Assembly (NCBI RefSeq): GCF_900108175.1
Contig: NZ_FNVO01000002.1
Span: 676,377 to 740,376 of the forward strand
DNA: 64,000 nt
Direction: 5' to 3'
Source: Thermomonospora echinospora
GTDB taxonomy: Bacteria > Actinomycetota > Actinomycetes > Streptosporangiales > Streptosporangiaceae
Shown: one piece after another, positions 46,960 to 54,974 of the stretch
How the letters are laid out: each line of letters begins with the position of its first letter
Position numbering within the stretch: position 1 is the first letter of the stretch
Notes under the pieces: model-generated
The model's database searches: none
What the model was told of the DNA's origin: nothing
The model's input: the letters and a program-made list of their open reading frames with translations, nothing else
Program-made: the position numbers and the translations under genes

Positions 46960-48036
46960 TCAGCCGGACAGCAGTCGGTCCAGGTAGGCGGACCACAGCG
47001 GGGCGTCGTCGACGGGGCGGACGGAGGCGCGCAGGCGTTCCGGCTCGCCGGGGGCGTAGAAGCGCTTGAGGGCGTCGGTGAGCGAACCCTCGTCGTCCGG
47101 CTCGCAGATCAGGCCGTCCACGCCGTCGCGGATCTGGTCGGGGAAGCCGCCGACGCGGGTGGCGATGACCGGGACTCCGTGTTCGAAGGCCATCCAGACG
47201 TTCTGGGAGGCCGTCGCGGAGCGGTAGGGCAGGACCAGGGCGTCGGCGTCGGCGAACAGGCCGGGGACGTCGGCGGCGGGAACGTAGCCGGAGCGCAGTT
47301 CGACCCGCTCGGTCAGGCCAAGGGAGGCGATGAGCGCGCGGGTCTCGTCCACTCCGCCCCAGAACTCGCCCGCCACGGTCAGGTTCACCTCGGGCGGTCC
47401 CGCGGCCAGAGCGCGCAGCAGCACGTCCAGGCCCTTGTAGGGGCGGACGATGCCGAAGAACAGCAGCCGGTTGCGGACGCCCTCACCGGAGAGGCTCCCG
47501 GAAGGACGCGCCGGCAGGTGCGGGGGCATCTCGGCGACGGTCACCGGGCGGCTCGTCAGCGTGCGGGCCAGCTCCGCCTGCTGCTCGGAGTGGACCAGGA
47601 CGCCGTCGACTCGGCGCAGCAGCGCCTTCATCAGCGGCACGTCGTAGGGCTTGCGCTCGTGCGGCAGCACGTTGTGGCACAGCGCCACCGTCCTCGCCCG
47701 GCCGCGCAGGCCCCGCAGGATGCCCAGGTAGGACGGGACCTGGATCGGGGTGAGCACCGCCACGACCACCAGGTCGGCCGAGCGCAGCGCGCGGCCGGTG
47801 CGCAGCCAGCCGTCCGGCCGGTACCACGCCAGCTCGCGGCGGGTGCCGGGGAACGGCTCGCCCTCGGGTGCGTCAATCGTCTGCTGCCCCGGGTACAGGA
47901 AGCCCGGGTACTGGGCCTTCCACGACTCGATCACCACATCGTGGCCGGCCGCCGCCAGGCGGTGCGCCAGTTCGGTGGTGTGGTGCGCGCCGCCGCCCTT
48001 GTAGGGGAACGCCGGGCCGACGATCCCGATCCTCAT
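46960..48036 (-). CDS. GT4-family glycosyltransferase
   Basis: A 358-residue GT-B enzyme. The N-terminal domain begins MRIGIVGPAFPYKGGGAHHT. The donor-binding C-terminal domain has FFGIVRPYKGLDVLLRAL, FADADALVLPYRSATASQNV and AFEHGVPVIATRVGGFPDQI. The E-x7-E motif is modified, which occurs in some subfamilies. The ATG overlaps the stop of the upstream GT2 gene (ATGA), so the two are co-translated and probably act on the same glycan. A broken copy of its 3' end lies at 45752-45842. Confidence 0.9.
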   Translation of the reverse strand: MRIGIVGPAFPYKGGGAHHTTELAHRLAAAGHDVVIESWKAQYPGFLYPGQQTIDAPEGEPFPGTRRELAWYRPDGWLRTGRALRSADLVVVAVLTPIQVPSYLGILRGLRGRARTVALCHNVLPHERKPYDVPLMKALLRRVDGVLVHSEQQAELARTLTSRPVTVAEMPPHLPARPSGSLSGEGVRNRLLFFGIVRPYKGLDVLLRALAAGPPEVNLTVAGEFWGGVDETRALIASLGLTERVELRSGYVPAADVPGLFADADALVLPYRSATASQNVWMAFEHGVPVIATRVGGFPDQIRDGVDGLICEPDDEGSLTDALKRFYAPGEPERLRASVRPVDDAPLWSAYLDRLLSG

Positions 48037-48950
48037 GTGTCACCCCGCGAGCGCACGATCAGGTCGGCCAGCAGCGCCAGCGAGGCGATCAGCAACCCGG
48101 TGATGAAGATCATCACGGTGTTGTTGGCGAAGTAGCCGAAGTGCACCACCATGTCGAACACGCCCTTGGCGATGCCGATGCCCAGCAGCCACAGCGCCGG
48201 CGGCATCAGCACCTTGAGCGGGTTGAAGTACATCACCATCCGCAGCACCTGCAGGATGTAGCGGTAGGCGTCCTTGGTGAAGTGGAACTTCGACGTGCCG
48301 GCCCGCTTGTAGTAGTCGATCGGCAGGTAGTGCACCGGGTGCTGGTTGGACAGGAACGCGATGGTGATCGTGGTGACGCAGGAGAACCCGGGCGGCAGCA
48401 GCCGCAGGTAGGGCAGCGACACCTCGCGGCGGAACGCGCGCAGCCCGGAGTTCAGGTCCGGGATCTTGGTGTTGGTGAGCCGCTCGGCGACCTTGCGGAT
48501 AAACCACTTGGCGGGCACCCGCAGCACCTTGTGGGTGCCGGCCTCGGTCAGCCGGGCGCCCACCACCTGGTCCACCGCCGGGTCGGTGTCCAGGATCTCC
48601 ACCAGTTCGGGGATCCGCTCGTTGGGGTAGGTCATGTCGGCGTCGGTCCACACCACGATGTCGCCGCGCGCCTGCTGGGTGCCGATCCGCCGGACCGTCC
48701 CCGAGCCGCTGTTGTGCTGGAACGCCATGATCCGCATGTTGGGGAAGCGGGGCGCCGCCTCCCGCAGCCGCTCCAGGGTGGCGTCGGTGGAGCAGTCGTC
48801 GACGGCCAGCAGTTCGTAGGTCTTGCCGGCGGCGTCCATCGCCTTGCAGATGCGCTCGACCTCATCGATGACATGGTCCTGCTCGTTGTAGCAGGGCAGG
48901 ACGATCGTCACGTGGACAGGGTCGGCCGGGGTCTCGGGGTCGGTGCTCAC
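48033..48950 (-). CDS. GT2 polyprenyl-phosphate glycosyltransferase (DPM1/ArnC-like)
   Basis: A 305-residue enzyme. The GT2 catalytic domain has VTIVLPCYNEQDHVIDEV, AVDDCSTDATLE, the metal-binding WTDADMTYP, and DLNSGLRAFRREV. Two C-terminal membrane helices follow (about 225-290). It resembles dolichyl/polyprenyl-phosphate mannose synthase and undecaprenyl-phosphate glycosyltransferases, making lipid-linked sugar donors used outside the membrane by GT-C enzymes, two of which are nearby. The GTG at 48950 has TATTCT 8 nt upstream and no Shine-Dalgarno sequence, so it is likely leaderless. Confidence 0.9.
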   Translation of the reverse strand: MSTDPETPADPVHVTIVLPCYNEQDHVIDEVERICKAMDAAGKTYELLAVDDCSTDATLERLREAAPRFPNMRIMAFQHNSGSGTVRRIGTQQARGDIVVWTDADMTYPNERIPELVEILDTDPAVDQVVGARLTEAGTHKVLRVPAKWFIRKVAERLTNTKIPDLNSGLRAFRREVSLPYLRLLPPGFSCVTTITIAFLSNQHPVHYLPIDYYKRAGTSKFHFTKDAYRYILQVLRMVMYFNPLKVLMPPALWLLGIGIAKGVFDMVVHFGYFANNTVMIFITGLLIASLALLADLIVRSRGDT

Positions 48951-48997
48951 GCGGGCCGAGAATACCGACGCTACTGAGTACCTGCCCAATCTTCGTG

Positions 48998-51175
48998 TCA
49001 AAGCCCGTCAGGGGGCGGCTCGGCCATCCACACATCGATGGCCAGCGGCCAGGTGCCATCAGGCGGCTTCACCAGGGAACGTTCGTCCTGCCTGGTGCGC
49101 AGCCGGAAGATCTGCTCGGCGGCGCCGTACCCGGACACCTGGGCCGGGTCGGCGCCCAGCACGGCCGGGCGCCGCCCGGCGTCCCGGATGCCGTCGATGA
49201 CGCGCTGCACGTCGCCGCGGCCCGCGCCGGGCGCCAGCCGGGCCGCCGGGATGCCGCACATGCCGCGGATGACCTGGACGAAGCGGTCGGCGGTGACGGG
49301 TTCCACGATGACGACCGAGCGGCCGGGGCCGATCTCCCGGCACATCGCCCGCACCTGCGCGACCTCGCCCTGCTCGGTGGGGGTGAGCATCAGCGGCCGG
49401 GACGTGACCGCGATCGGCACGAGCACAGCTGCCACGCCCGCCAGCGCGACCGGCATGACGGCCCACCGCCACCGCCCGGTCCGCCGGACGTACCGGACGC
49501 ACCACGCCAGCCCCCACAGCGCCAGCAACAGGAACCCCGGGATGACGAGGGAGATCAGGCGGCGGGAGGCCCAGGGATGGTCGGGGGTGATGCCGGGCCG
49601 GTACAGGGTGGTCACCGCGGTCCAGGCGATCATCATGAACGGCAGCACCCACTCGCCGTTGGACCGCCGCAGCAGCCGCCGGGCCAGCAGTGGCGCGCCC
49701 AGGGCCGCCAGCAGCAGCACCGGCACCCCGACGTACCACGCCACCCAGTGCAGCGACAGCTCGCTGTACTGCCGCCACCCGTCCACCGCCACGTGGTTGA
49801 TCCGCTGGACCTCTTCGAGGAACTCGACGTTGATCCGGTCGTCCTCGGTGCGCGGGGCGCGCCGGACCGTCTGCACGTAGGGCCGGACCGCGAAGCCGGC
49901 GACCACCAGCAGCACGCAGACCGCCGCCACATCGGGCAGCCGCCCGGCGGAGGCGGCCACGCCGAGCCGGCGCAGCCGGACGCCGGTCGGCGGCCACCGC
50001 AGCGCCGCCACCATCAGCACCGTGCCGGCGATCACACCGGCGGCCAGCAGCAGCGCCGGGCGCAGCGAGTCGCTCAGGTAGTCCAGGTAGGGCCGGGACT
50101 CGACGTACCCCTCCAGCAGCCCGGCGCCGGCGCCCAGGGCCAGCCCGGCGACCAGCGGCGGCCAGGTCGGACGGCGGCGGGCGGCCATCAGCCCGGCGAA
50201 CACCACGACCGGCAGCAGGTCGCGGATGCCGTCGATGCGTACCAGCACGATCAGCCCCAGTGCCAGCCCGCCCAGAAACGCGCGGACCCGCGCCGCCCCC
50301 GACTCCAGCTCCCGCACGTCCTGCAGCAGGCTCAGCCCGCCCAGCAGCAGCACCAGCGCGGGCAGCTCGCTGTAAGTCGAGCGCGCCAGCCACTGCATGG
50401 GCAGCGTCAGCGCCAACGCCAACGCCCCCACCGGAGCCCAGCGGGGGCCGACCAGCCGCGCGGTCAGCCCGCCGAACGACAGCACCGCGCAGGCGCCCAG
50501 CAGCGGCGCCATCGCCAGCATCGCGTCCGTGCCGCCGAGCCAGCCGCCCAGCGCCAGCACCAGCGGCAGCCCGGCCATGAACTGCGGGACGACCTGGCCA
50601 TCGCCGAGCTCGTAGAAGGCCGGGCTGTCGTAGCGCAGCACCGGGTCGCCGCCGCCGAACGCCCAGCGCATCGGGTCGATCGGCAGTGCGCCGTGGTCGT
50701 TCAGCCAGGTCGCGAACTGTACGTAGGAGGCCGGGTCGCGGCGCACCACGACCTGCTCGGCGGACATGGCCAGTTCCAGGGCGAAGAAAGCGACGGCCAC
50801 GGCCACCACCCCGCCGGTCACCCACCACGAGACCGGCCCGCGCAGCCCGGCGGTCAGCTCCAGGCGCGTACGGTCCCAGAAGCCCGCCTTCAGGACCAGG
50901 AACGCCACCGGTACGAACAGCGCAAGCGCCGGGCCCAGGCGGTACCAGCCCGCCATGAACAACGGCAGCGACACCGCCAACCAGGCCACGATCAGCAGCG
51001 CGGGCGCCACGGTGAGGCGGGTCAGCACCCGTCCGGCGCGGGTGGAGTTGCCCCGCACGTCCGGGCCGTTGGAGAACGGCATCGGCAGCCGCAGCCGCGC
51101 GGCCCTACGTCCGGAGGGTGCGCGCTCGCCCGGTTCCGCCGACCGCTGTGCGCTCAGCTGCTGTGATTCGTCCAC
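48998..51175 (-). CDS. Large polytopic membrane protein, GT-C glycosyltransferase-like
   Basis: A 725-residue protein. A cytoplasmic N-terminus of about 45 residues is followed by some 12-13 membrane helices, and an extracytoplasmic C-terminal domain of about 160 residues. The first large loop carries VVRRDPASYVQFATWL and RYDSPAFYELGDG, compatible with GT-C acidic catalytic residues. LARSTYSELPALVLLL also fits. It would use polyprenyl-phosphate sugars such as those made by the neighbouring GT2 enzyme. GTG start; TACCCT is 9 nt upstream. It is divergent from the TIGR03089 gene with only 56 bp between the starts. Confidence 0.82.
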   Translation of the reverse strand: MDESQQLSAQRSAEPGERAPSGRRAARLRLPMPFSNGPDVRGNSTRAGRVLTRLTVAPALLIVAWLAVSLPLFMAGWYRLGPALALFVPVAFLVLKAGFWDRTRLELTAGLRGPVSWWVTGGVVAVAVAFFALELAMSAEQVVVRRDPASYVQFATWLNDHGALPIDPMRWAFGGGDPVLRYDSPAFYELGDGQVVPQFMAGLPLVLALGGWLGGTDAMLAMAPLLGACAVLSFGGLTARLVGPRWAPVGALALALTLPMQWLARSTYSELPALVLLLGGLSLLQDVRELESGAARVRAFLGGLALGLIVLVRIDGIRDLLPVVVFAGLMAARRRPTWPPLVAGLALGAGAGLLEGYVESRPYLDYLSDSLRPALLLAAGVIAGTVLMVAALRWPPTGVRLRRLGVAASAGRLPDVAAVCVLLVVAGFAVRPYVQTVRRAPRTEDDRINVEFLEEVQRINHVAVDGWRQYSELSLHWVAWYVGVPVLLLAALGAPLLARRLLRRSNGEWVLPFMMIAWTAVTTLYRPGITPDHPWASRRLISLVIPGFLLLALWGLAWCVRYVRRTGRWRWAVMPVALAGVAAVLVPIAVTSRPLMLTPTEQGEVAQVRAMCREIGPGRSVVIVEPVTADRFVQVIRGMCGIPAARLAPGAGRGDVQRVIDGIRDAGRRPAVLGADPAQVSGYGAAEQIFRLRTRQDERSLVKPPDGTWPLAIDVWMAEPPPDGL

Positions 51176-51184
51176 TGCAAGCGC

Positions 51185-51224
51185 AGGGTAGCGGGCCGCC
51201 CGCCGCCGGGTGGAGCCGTACGCT
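51185..51224. promoter_or_regulatory. Back-to-back leaderless promoters
   Basis: Between the two divergent genes, TACCCT (minus strand, 51190-51185) is 9 nt from the GTG at 51175, and TACGCT (plus strand, 51219-51224) is 7 nt from the ATG at 51232. Their -35 regions must overlap within about 28 bp, so the two promoters probably compete or are co-regulated. Confidence 0.55.
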
Positions 51225-51231
51225 CGGCGAC

Positions 51232-52116
51232 ATGGCTGACAACGGACTTGCGGAACTACTGGCTGGGCGGCTGGCCGAGGACCCGTCGCGCCCCCTGGTG
51301 ACCTTCTACGACGACGCCACCGGCGAGCGCGTCGAGCTGTCGGGCAGGACGTTCGCCAACTGGGTGGCCAAGACCGCCAACCTGCTGGTGGACGGGCTGG
51401 GTGCGCAGCCGGGCGACCGGGCGGTGCTGGTGTTGCCGCCGCACTGGCAGACCGCGGTGTGGCTGATGGCCTGCTGGTCGGCCGGGCTGGTCGCCGAGCC
51501 GGTCGAGCCGGACCGGGTGGGCGAACTCGTGAACGGGGTCGTGGACGGGGTCGAACCGGACGGCGGTCGCGGCCCGTACCTCCTGGTGGCCGCCGAGGAG
51601 GTGCTGTCGTTGCCCGGCTGGTACGACGCGCACGCCGCCGACGCCGAGGAGGTCGTCGGCCTGTCGCTGCATGCGCTCGGCGGCCCGCTGGGCGATCACC
51701 CTGCGGAGATACTGGACTACGCGGTGGAGGTTCGGGGGTACGGCGACCGGTTCGTGTCCTACGCTCCGGTGGATGTGACGGCTCCCGTGCTCCGCGTGGC
51801 GGAGGAGACACCAGCGACAAACGTGACATTTGCCACACTGACCGCCGGCGAACTGACCTCCCGATCCGCCGCCGCCGCCCATGACTGGGGGCTGGACGCC
51901 CGCAGCCGGGTGCTGACCGACCTGCCGTTCACCACCCTCGGCGGACTGCTCGTCGGGCTGGTGGCCCCCCTCGCCGCGGGGTCGTCCGTCATAATTCAAC
52001 GAAATCTCGACGAAGCCGTCCTCAATCGACGAATCTCTCTGGAGCATGTGACAGCGGTGGCCGGTGTGCATGGATGGGACGATGCGTCCGGGTCCGTCCG
52101 CCGGCTGACGACCTAG
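51232..52116 (+). CDS. TIGR03089 family protein (truncated AMP-binding enzyme)
   Basis: A 294-residue protein with the N-terminal half of an acyl-CoA synthetase/AMP-binding fold: LVTFYDDATGERVELSGRTF, WVAKTANLLVDGLGAQPGDR and VVLPPHWQTAVWLMACW-type segments. The P-loop (T/S-G-x-T) and the C-terminal lid are absent. This matches TIGR03089, an actinobacterial family that regularly sits beside an LCP gene. It is unlikely to be an active ligase. TACGCT lies 7 nt before the ATG, so it is leaderless. The LCP gene follows 58 nt downstream on the same strand. Confidence 0.88.
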   Translation: MADNGLAELLAGRLAEDPSRPLVTFYDDATGERVELSGRTFANWVAKTANLLVDGLGAQPGDRAVLVLPPHWQTAVWLMACWSAGLVAEPVEPDRVGELVNGVVDGVEPDGGRGPYLLVAAEEVLSLPGWYDAHAADAEEVVGLSLHALGGPLGDHPAEILDYAVEVRGYGDRFVSYAPVDVTAPVLRVAEETPATNVTFATLTAGELTSRSAAAAHDWGLDARSRVLTDLPFTTLGGLLVGLVAPLAAGSSVIIQRNLDEAVLNRRISLEHVTAVAGVHGWDDASGSVRRLTT

Positions 52117-52174
52117 CCGCGACCGAGTCCGACCGACCCCCGAGCCGGGGGCCCGTGCCCGACTGCAGGAGCCC

Positions 52175-53587
52175 ATGAACAGCAACCCGATGTACATGGA
52201 GTACGTCGACGACGCAGACCCGGCGCCCGAAAGACGCCGCGGCTGGCGCGTCCTCGGCTGGGTCGCCATCGGACTGTCGGTCACGCTGGTCAGCTCCAGC
52301 CTCGGCGTCTACGGCTACTACCGGAAGCTGAACGGCAACATCGCCCGGGAGAACATCAACTACGGGCCCCGGCCGGAGAAGCTCAACGACGCCCTCAACA
52401 TCCTGGTGCTCGGCTCCGACACCCGTACCGGCGCCAACGCCAAGTACGGCAAGAGCATGAAGAACGACCCGCCGCGGTCGGACACGATGATCCTGCTGCA
52501 CCTGTCGCCGGGCGGCGAGCAGGCCATCGGCATCAGCTTCCCCCGCGACCTGATGGTGCCGATCCCCTCCTGCCGCAGCCGCGAGGGCGGCACGGTGCCC
52601 GCCTCCAGCCTCGCGATGATCAACGAGTCGTTCACCCGGGGCGGGGCCGCCTGCACGGTCAAGACCATCGAGCACCTGACCAACATCAAGATCGACCACT
52701 TCCTCCAGGTCGACTTCGTGGGCTTCAAGAGCATCACCTCCGCCGTCGGCGGCGTGGAGGTCTGCCTGCCCAAGGACGTCAACGACCCGCAGGCCAGGCT
52801 GCGGCTCAGCAAGGGCCGGCACACCATCGAGGGCGAGACCGCGCTGGCCTACGTGCGGGTGCGCAAGGGGCTGGGCAACGGCTCCGACACCGACCGCATC
52901 AAGCGCCAGCAGCAGTTCCTGGCCTCGCTGGCCAACAAGGCGATGAGCGCCGGGGTGCTCAGCAACCCGGTCAAGCTGAACGCCCTGCTCAGCGCGTCCA
53001 CCAAGTCGCTGACCACCGACGAGGAGCTGAACATCGGGGCGATGACCAAGATCGCCCGCGGGATGCAGGGGTTGACCGCCGGCAAGCTGCGCTTCGTCAC
53101 CGTGCCGTGGGGGGCCTACGCGCCCGACCCCAACCGGGTGGCGCTGCGCCAGCCCGACGCCGACCGGTTCTTCTCCGCGATCCGCAGCGACACCGGCATC
53201 GCCGAGGAGCGGCCCGCCGCCGGCTCGTCGTCCAAGATCTCGCCCAGGCAGGTGCGGGTGCGGGTCTACAACGCCAGCGGCATCGACGGCCAGGCCCGCC
53301 GGGTCGCCGACCAGCTTGAGGAGCAGGGCTACCAGGTCGCCGGGGTGGGCAACCTGAGCAGCCGGCGCAACACCCGGGTGCTGTACGGGCCGGGCGCCGA
53401 GCACCAGGCCCAGGCGCTGGCCGAGGTGGTCTCCGGCGCCGACCGGCCCGCCGCCCGCGCCAACGGCAGCCCCGGCATCGTGGACCTGGTGGTGGGCCCG
53501 GACTGGACCGCCCTCAAGCCCCGCAAGACCGGCATCCCCCGCCAGCAGGACGAGGTCCGGGCGACCGACGACGTCTGCAAGACCTGA
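52175..53587 (+). CDS. LCP (LytR-CpsA-Psr) family glycopolymer ligase
   Basis: A 470-residue membrane-anchored transferase. One helix lies at about 25-47. The LCP domain (about 75-250) shows NILVLGSDTR, RSDTMILLHL, ISFPRDLMVPIP and TDRIKRQQQFL, with the conserved Asp and Arg residues that bind pyrophosphate. A C-terminal LytR_C domain follows (VRVYNASGIDGQARRVADQL). LCP enzymes attach lipid-linked wall polymers (arabinogalactan, teichoic acids) to peptidoglycan. It is the natural last step for the glycopolymer made by the genes around it. CAGGAG precedes the ATG. Confidence 0.95.
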   Translation: MNSNPMYMEYVDDADPAPERRRGWRVLGWVAIGLSVTLVSSSLGVYGYYRKLNGNIARENINYGPRPEKLNDALNILVLGSDTRTGANAKYGKSMKNDPPRSDTMILLHLSPGGEQAIGISFPRDLMVPIPSCRSREGGTVPASSLAMINESFTRGGAACTVKTIEHLTNIKIDHFLQVDFVGFKSITSAVGGVEVCLPKDVNDPQARLRLSKGRHTIEGETALAYVRVRKGLGNGSDTDRIKRQQQFLASLANKAMSAGVLSNPVKLNALLSASTKSLTTDEELNIGAMTKIARGMQGLTAGKLRFVTVPWGAYAPDPNRVALRQPDADRFFSAIRSDTGIAEERPAAGSSSKISPRQVRVRVYNASGIDGQARRVADQLEEQGYQVAGVGNLSSRRNTRVLYGPGAEHQAQALAEVVSGADRPAARANGSPGIVDLVVGPDWTALKPRKTGIPRQQDEVRATDDVCKT

Positions 53588-53686
53588 CGGACCCCTCGGC
53601 CCGGTCGTCCGGTTTGCCCGTTCCGATCTTCCGGCCTCGGGTACCGTCGGACGGCGAACGACTCCCCACCACGCACGTCTGGACCC

Positions 53687-54811
53687 ATGACTCAGATCCT
53701 CCCGCCCCGTTCCCACCGGTCCGACGGCACCGGCGGCGCCGCCGCGAGCGCCCCGCAGGCCGCCCCCGCGCCCGCACCGCGCAAGGAACGCGACCCGTTC
53801 TTCGACAACGCCAAGTTCCTGGCCATCCTGCTGGTGGTGGTCGGGCACTCCATCGTGGGACTGCGGGACGTACCGCTGGCCAAGGCGGCGTACCTGGCGA
53901 TCTACATGTTCCACATGCCGCTGTTCATCGTGGTCACCGGCTATCTGTCGCGGAACTTCACCTTCGGGTCCGGCAAGGCCCGCAAGCTGATCGTCCAGCT
54001 CGGCGTGCCCTACCTGGTGTTCGAGTTCGCCTACTCGATCTACGACTGGCAGGTCGGCCGCAACGACCTGGAGATCACGCTGCTGGACCCGTACTACCTG
54101 ACGTGGTTCCTGATGGCGCTGTTCCTGTGGCGACTGTCCACCCCGGTCTGGCAGCAGATCCGCTGGCCGCTGGCCATCGCGGTGGGCATCTCGCTGCTGT
54201 CGTACATGGACGACCTGGGCGGCGACCTGGAACTGCACCGCACCCTCGGGCTGCTGCCGTTCTACGTGCTGGGCCTGCTGCTGCGGCCCGAGCACTTCGA
54301 GATCGTCAAGAAGCCCGCCGCGCGGATCTTCGGGCTGGTGACGCTGGGGGGCGCCCTGGCGGTGGCGTTCGTGGCCGCCGGGCGCATGAACATCGACTGG
54401 GTGTACTGGAAGCACGGCCACGACAAACTCGGCGTGGACAACCTGACCGGCACCGCGATGCGGCTGGCCATGATGCTCGCCGCGGTGGTCCTCATCGCCG
54501 CGTTCCTGTCCCTGGTGCCGCGCCGCCGCACCTGGTTCACCAACCTGGGCGCCATGACGCTGTACGCCTACCTGCTGCACGGGTTCCTCACCCGGTTGAT
54601 GAAGTTCACCTCCTTCGACGACCTGGAGTTCTGGCACACCGTGCCGGGCGTGCTGACCATGGCCGCGGTCGCGGTCGTCGTGGGCACCCTGCTGTGCACC
54701 CCGCCGGTGGTGAAGTCCATGAAGTGGCTGCTGGAGCCGAAGATCGGCTGGGCGTTCACCGGGCTGCGCCGGCCCCAGCCGGCCCGGCCGGACCGGGGCG
54801 CACGCCGCTGA
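53687..54811 (+). CDS. Acyltransferase family 3, fucose-4-O-acetylase-like (copy 1)
   Basis: A 374-residue membrane acyltransferase with about ten helices. The first helix has RDPFFDNAKFLAILLVVVGH with the conserved His, then YMFHMPLFIVVTGYLSRNFTF and WFLMALFLWRLS. These features match the COG3594 fucose-4-O-acetylase-like branch of acyltransferase 3. It probably O-acetylates a wall or capsular sugar. A close paralog of identical length lies at 62416-63540. No convincing ribosome binding site is visible. Confidence 0.9.
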   Translation: MTQILPPRSHRSDGTGGAAASAPQAAPAPAPRKERDPFFDNAKFLAILLVVVGHSIVGLRDVPLAKAAYLAIYMFHMPLFIVVTGYLSRNFTFGSGKARKLIVQLGVPYLVFEFAYSIYDWQVGRNDLEITLLDPYYLTWFLMALFLWRLSTPVWQQIRWPLAIAVGISLLSYMDDLGGDLELHRTLGLLPFYVLGLLLRPEHFEIVKKPAARIFGLVTLGGALAVAFVAAGRMNIDWVYWKHGHDKLGVDNLTGTAMRLAMMLAAVVLIAAFLSLVPRRRTWFTNLGAMTLYAYLLHGFLTRLMKFTSFDDLEFWHTVPGVLTMAAVAVVVGTLLCTPPVVKSMKWLLEPKIGWAFTGLRRPQPARPDRGARR

Positions 54812-54974
54812 ACACACCGGAACGGGCCGGTGCGACGATCCTCACCGACCGCACCACATCCCGCCGAGTCCGTTAACCTTCCCCATACCAGGCATTCACC
54901 CGAAGCCGCCGCCCCGGTGATGGGTTTTGCAACCGCGCGCCTGCACCCCCGCGCCGCCGCGACCCGGGAGGATT

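Noticed and set aside
52022..54817. Minus-strand frame of about 930 codons antisense to LCP and the O-acetylase
   Set aside because: No domains; composition typical of a shadow frame.
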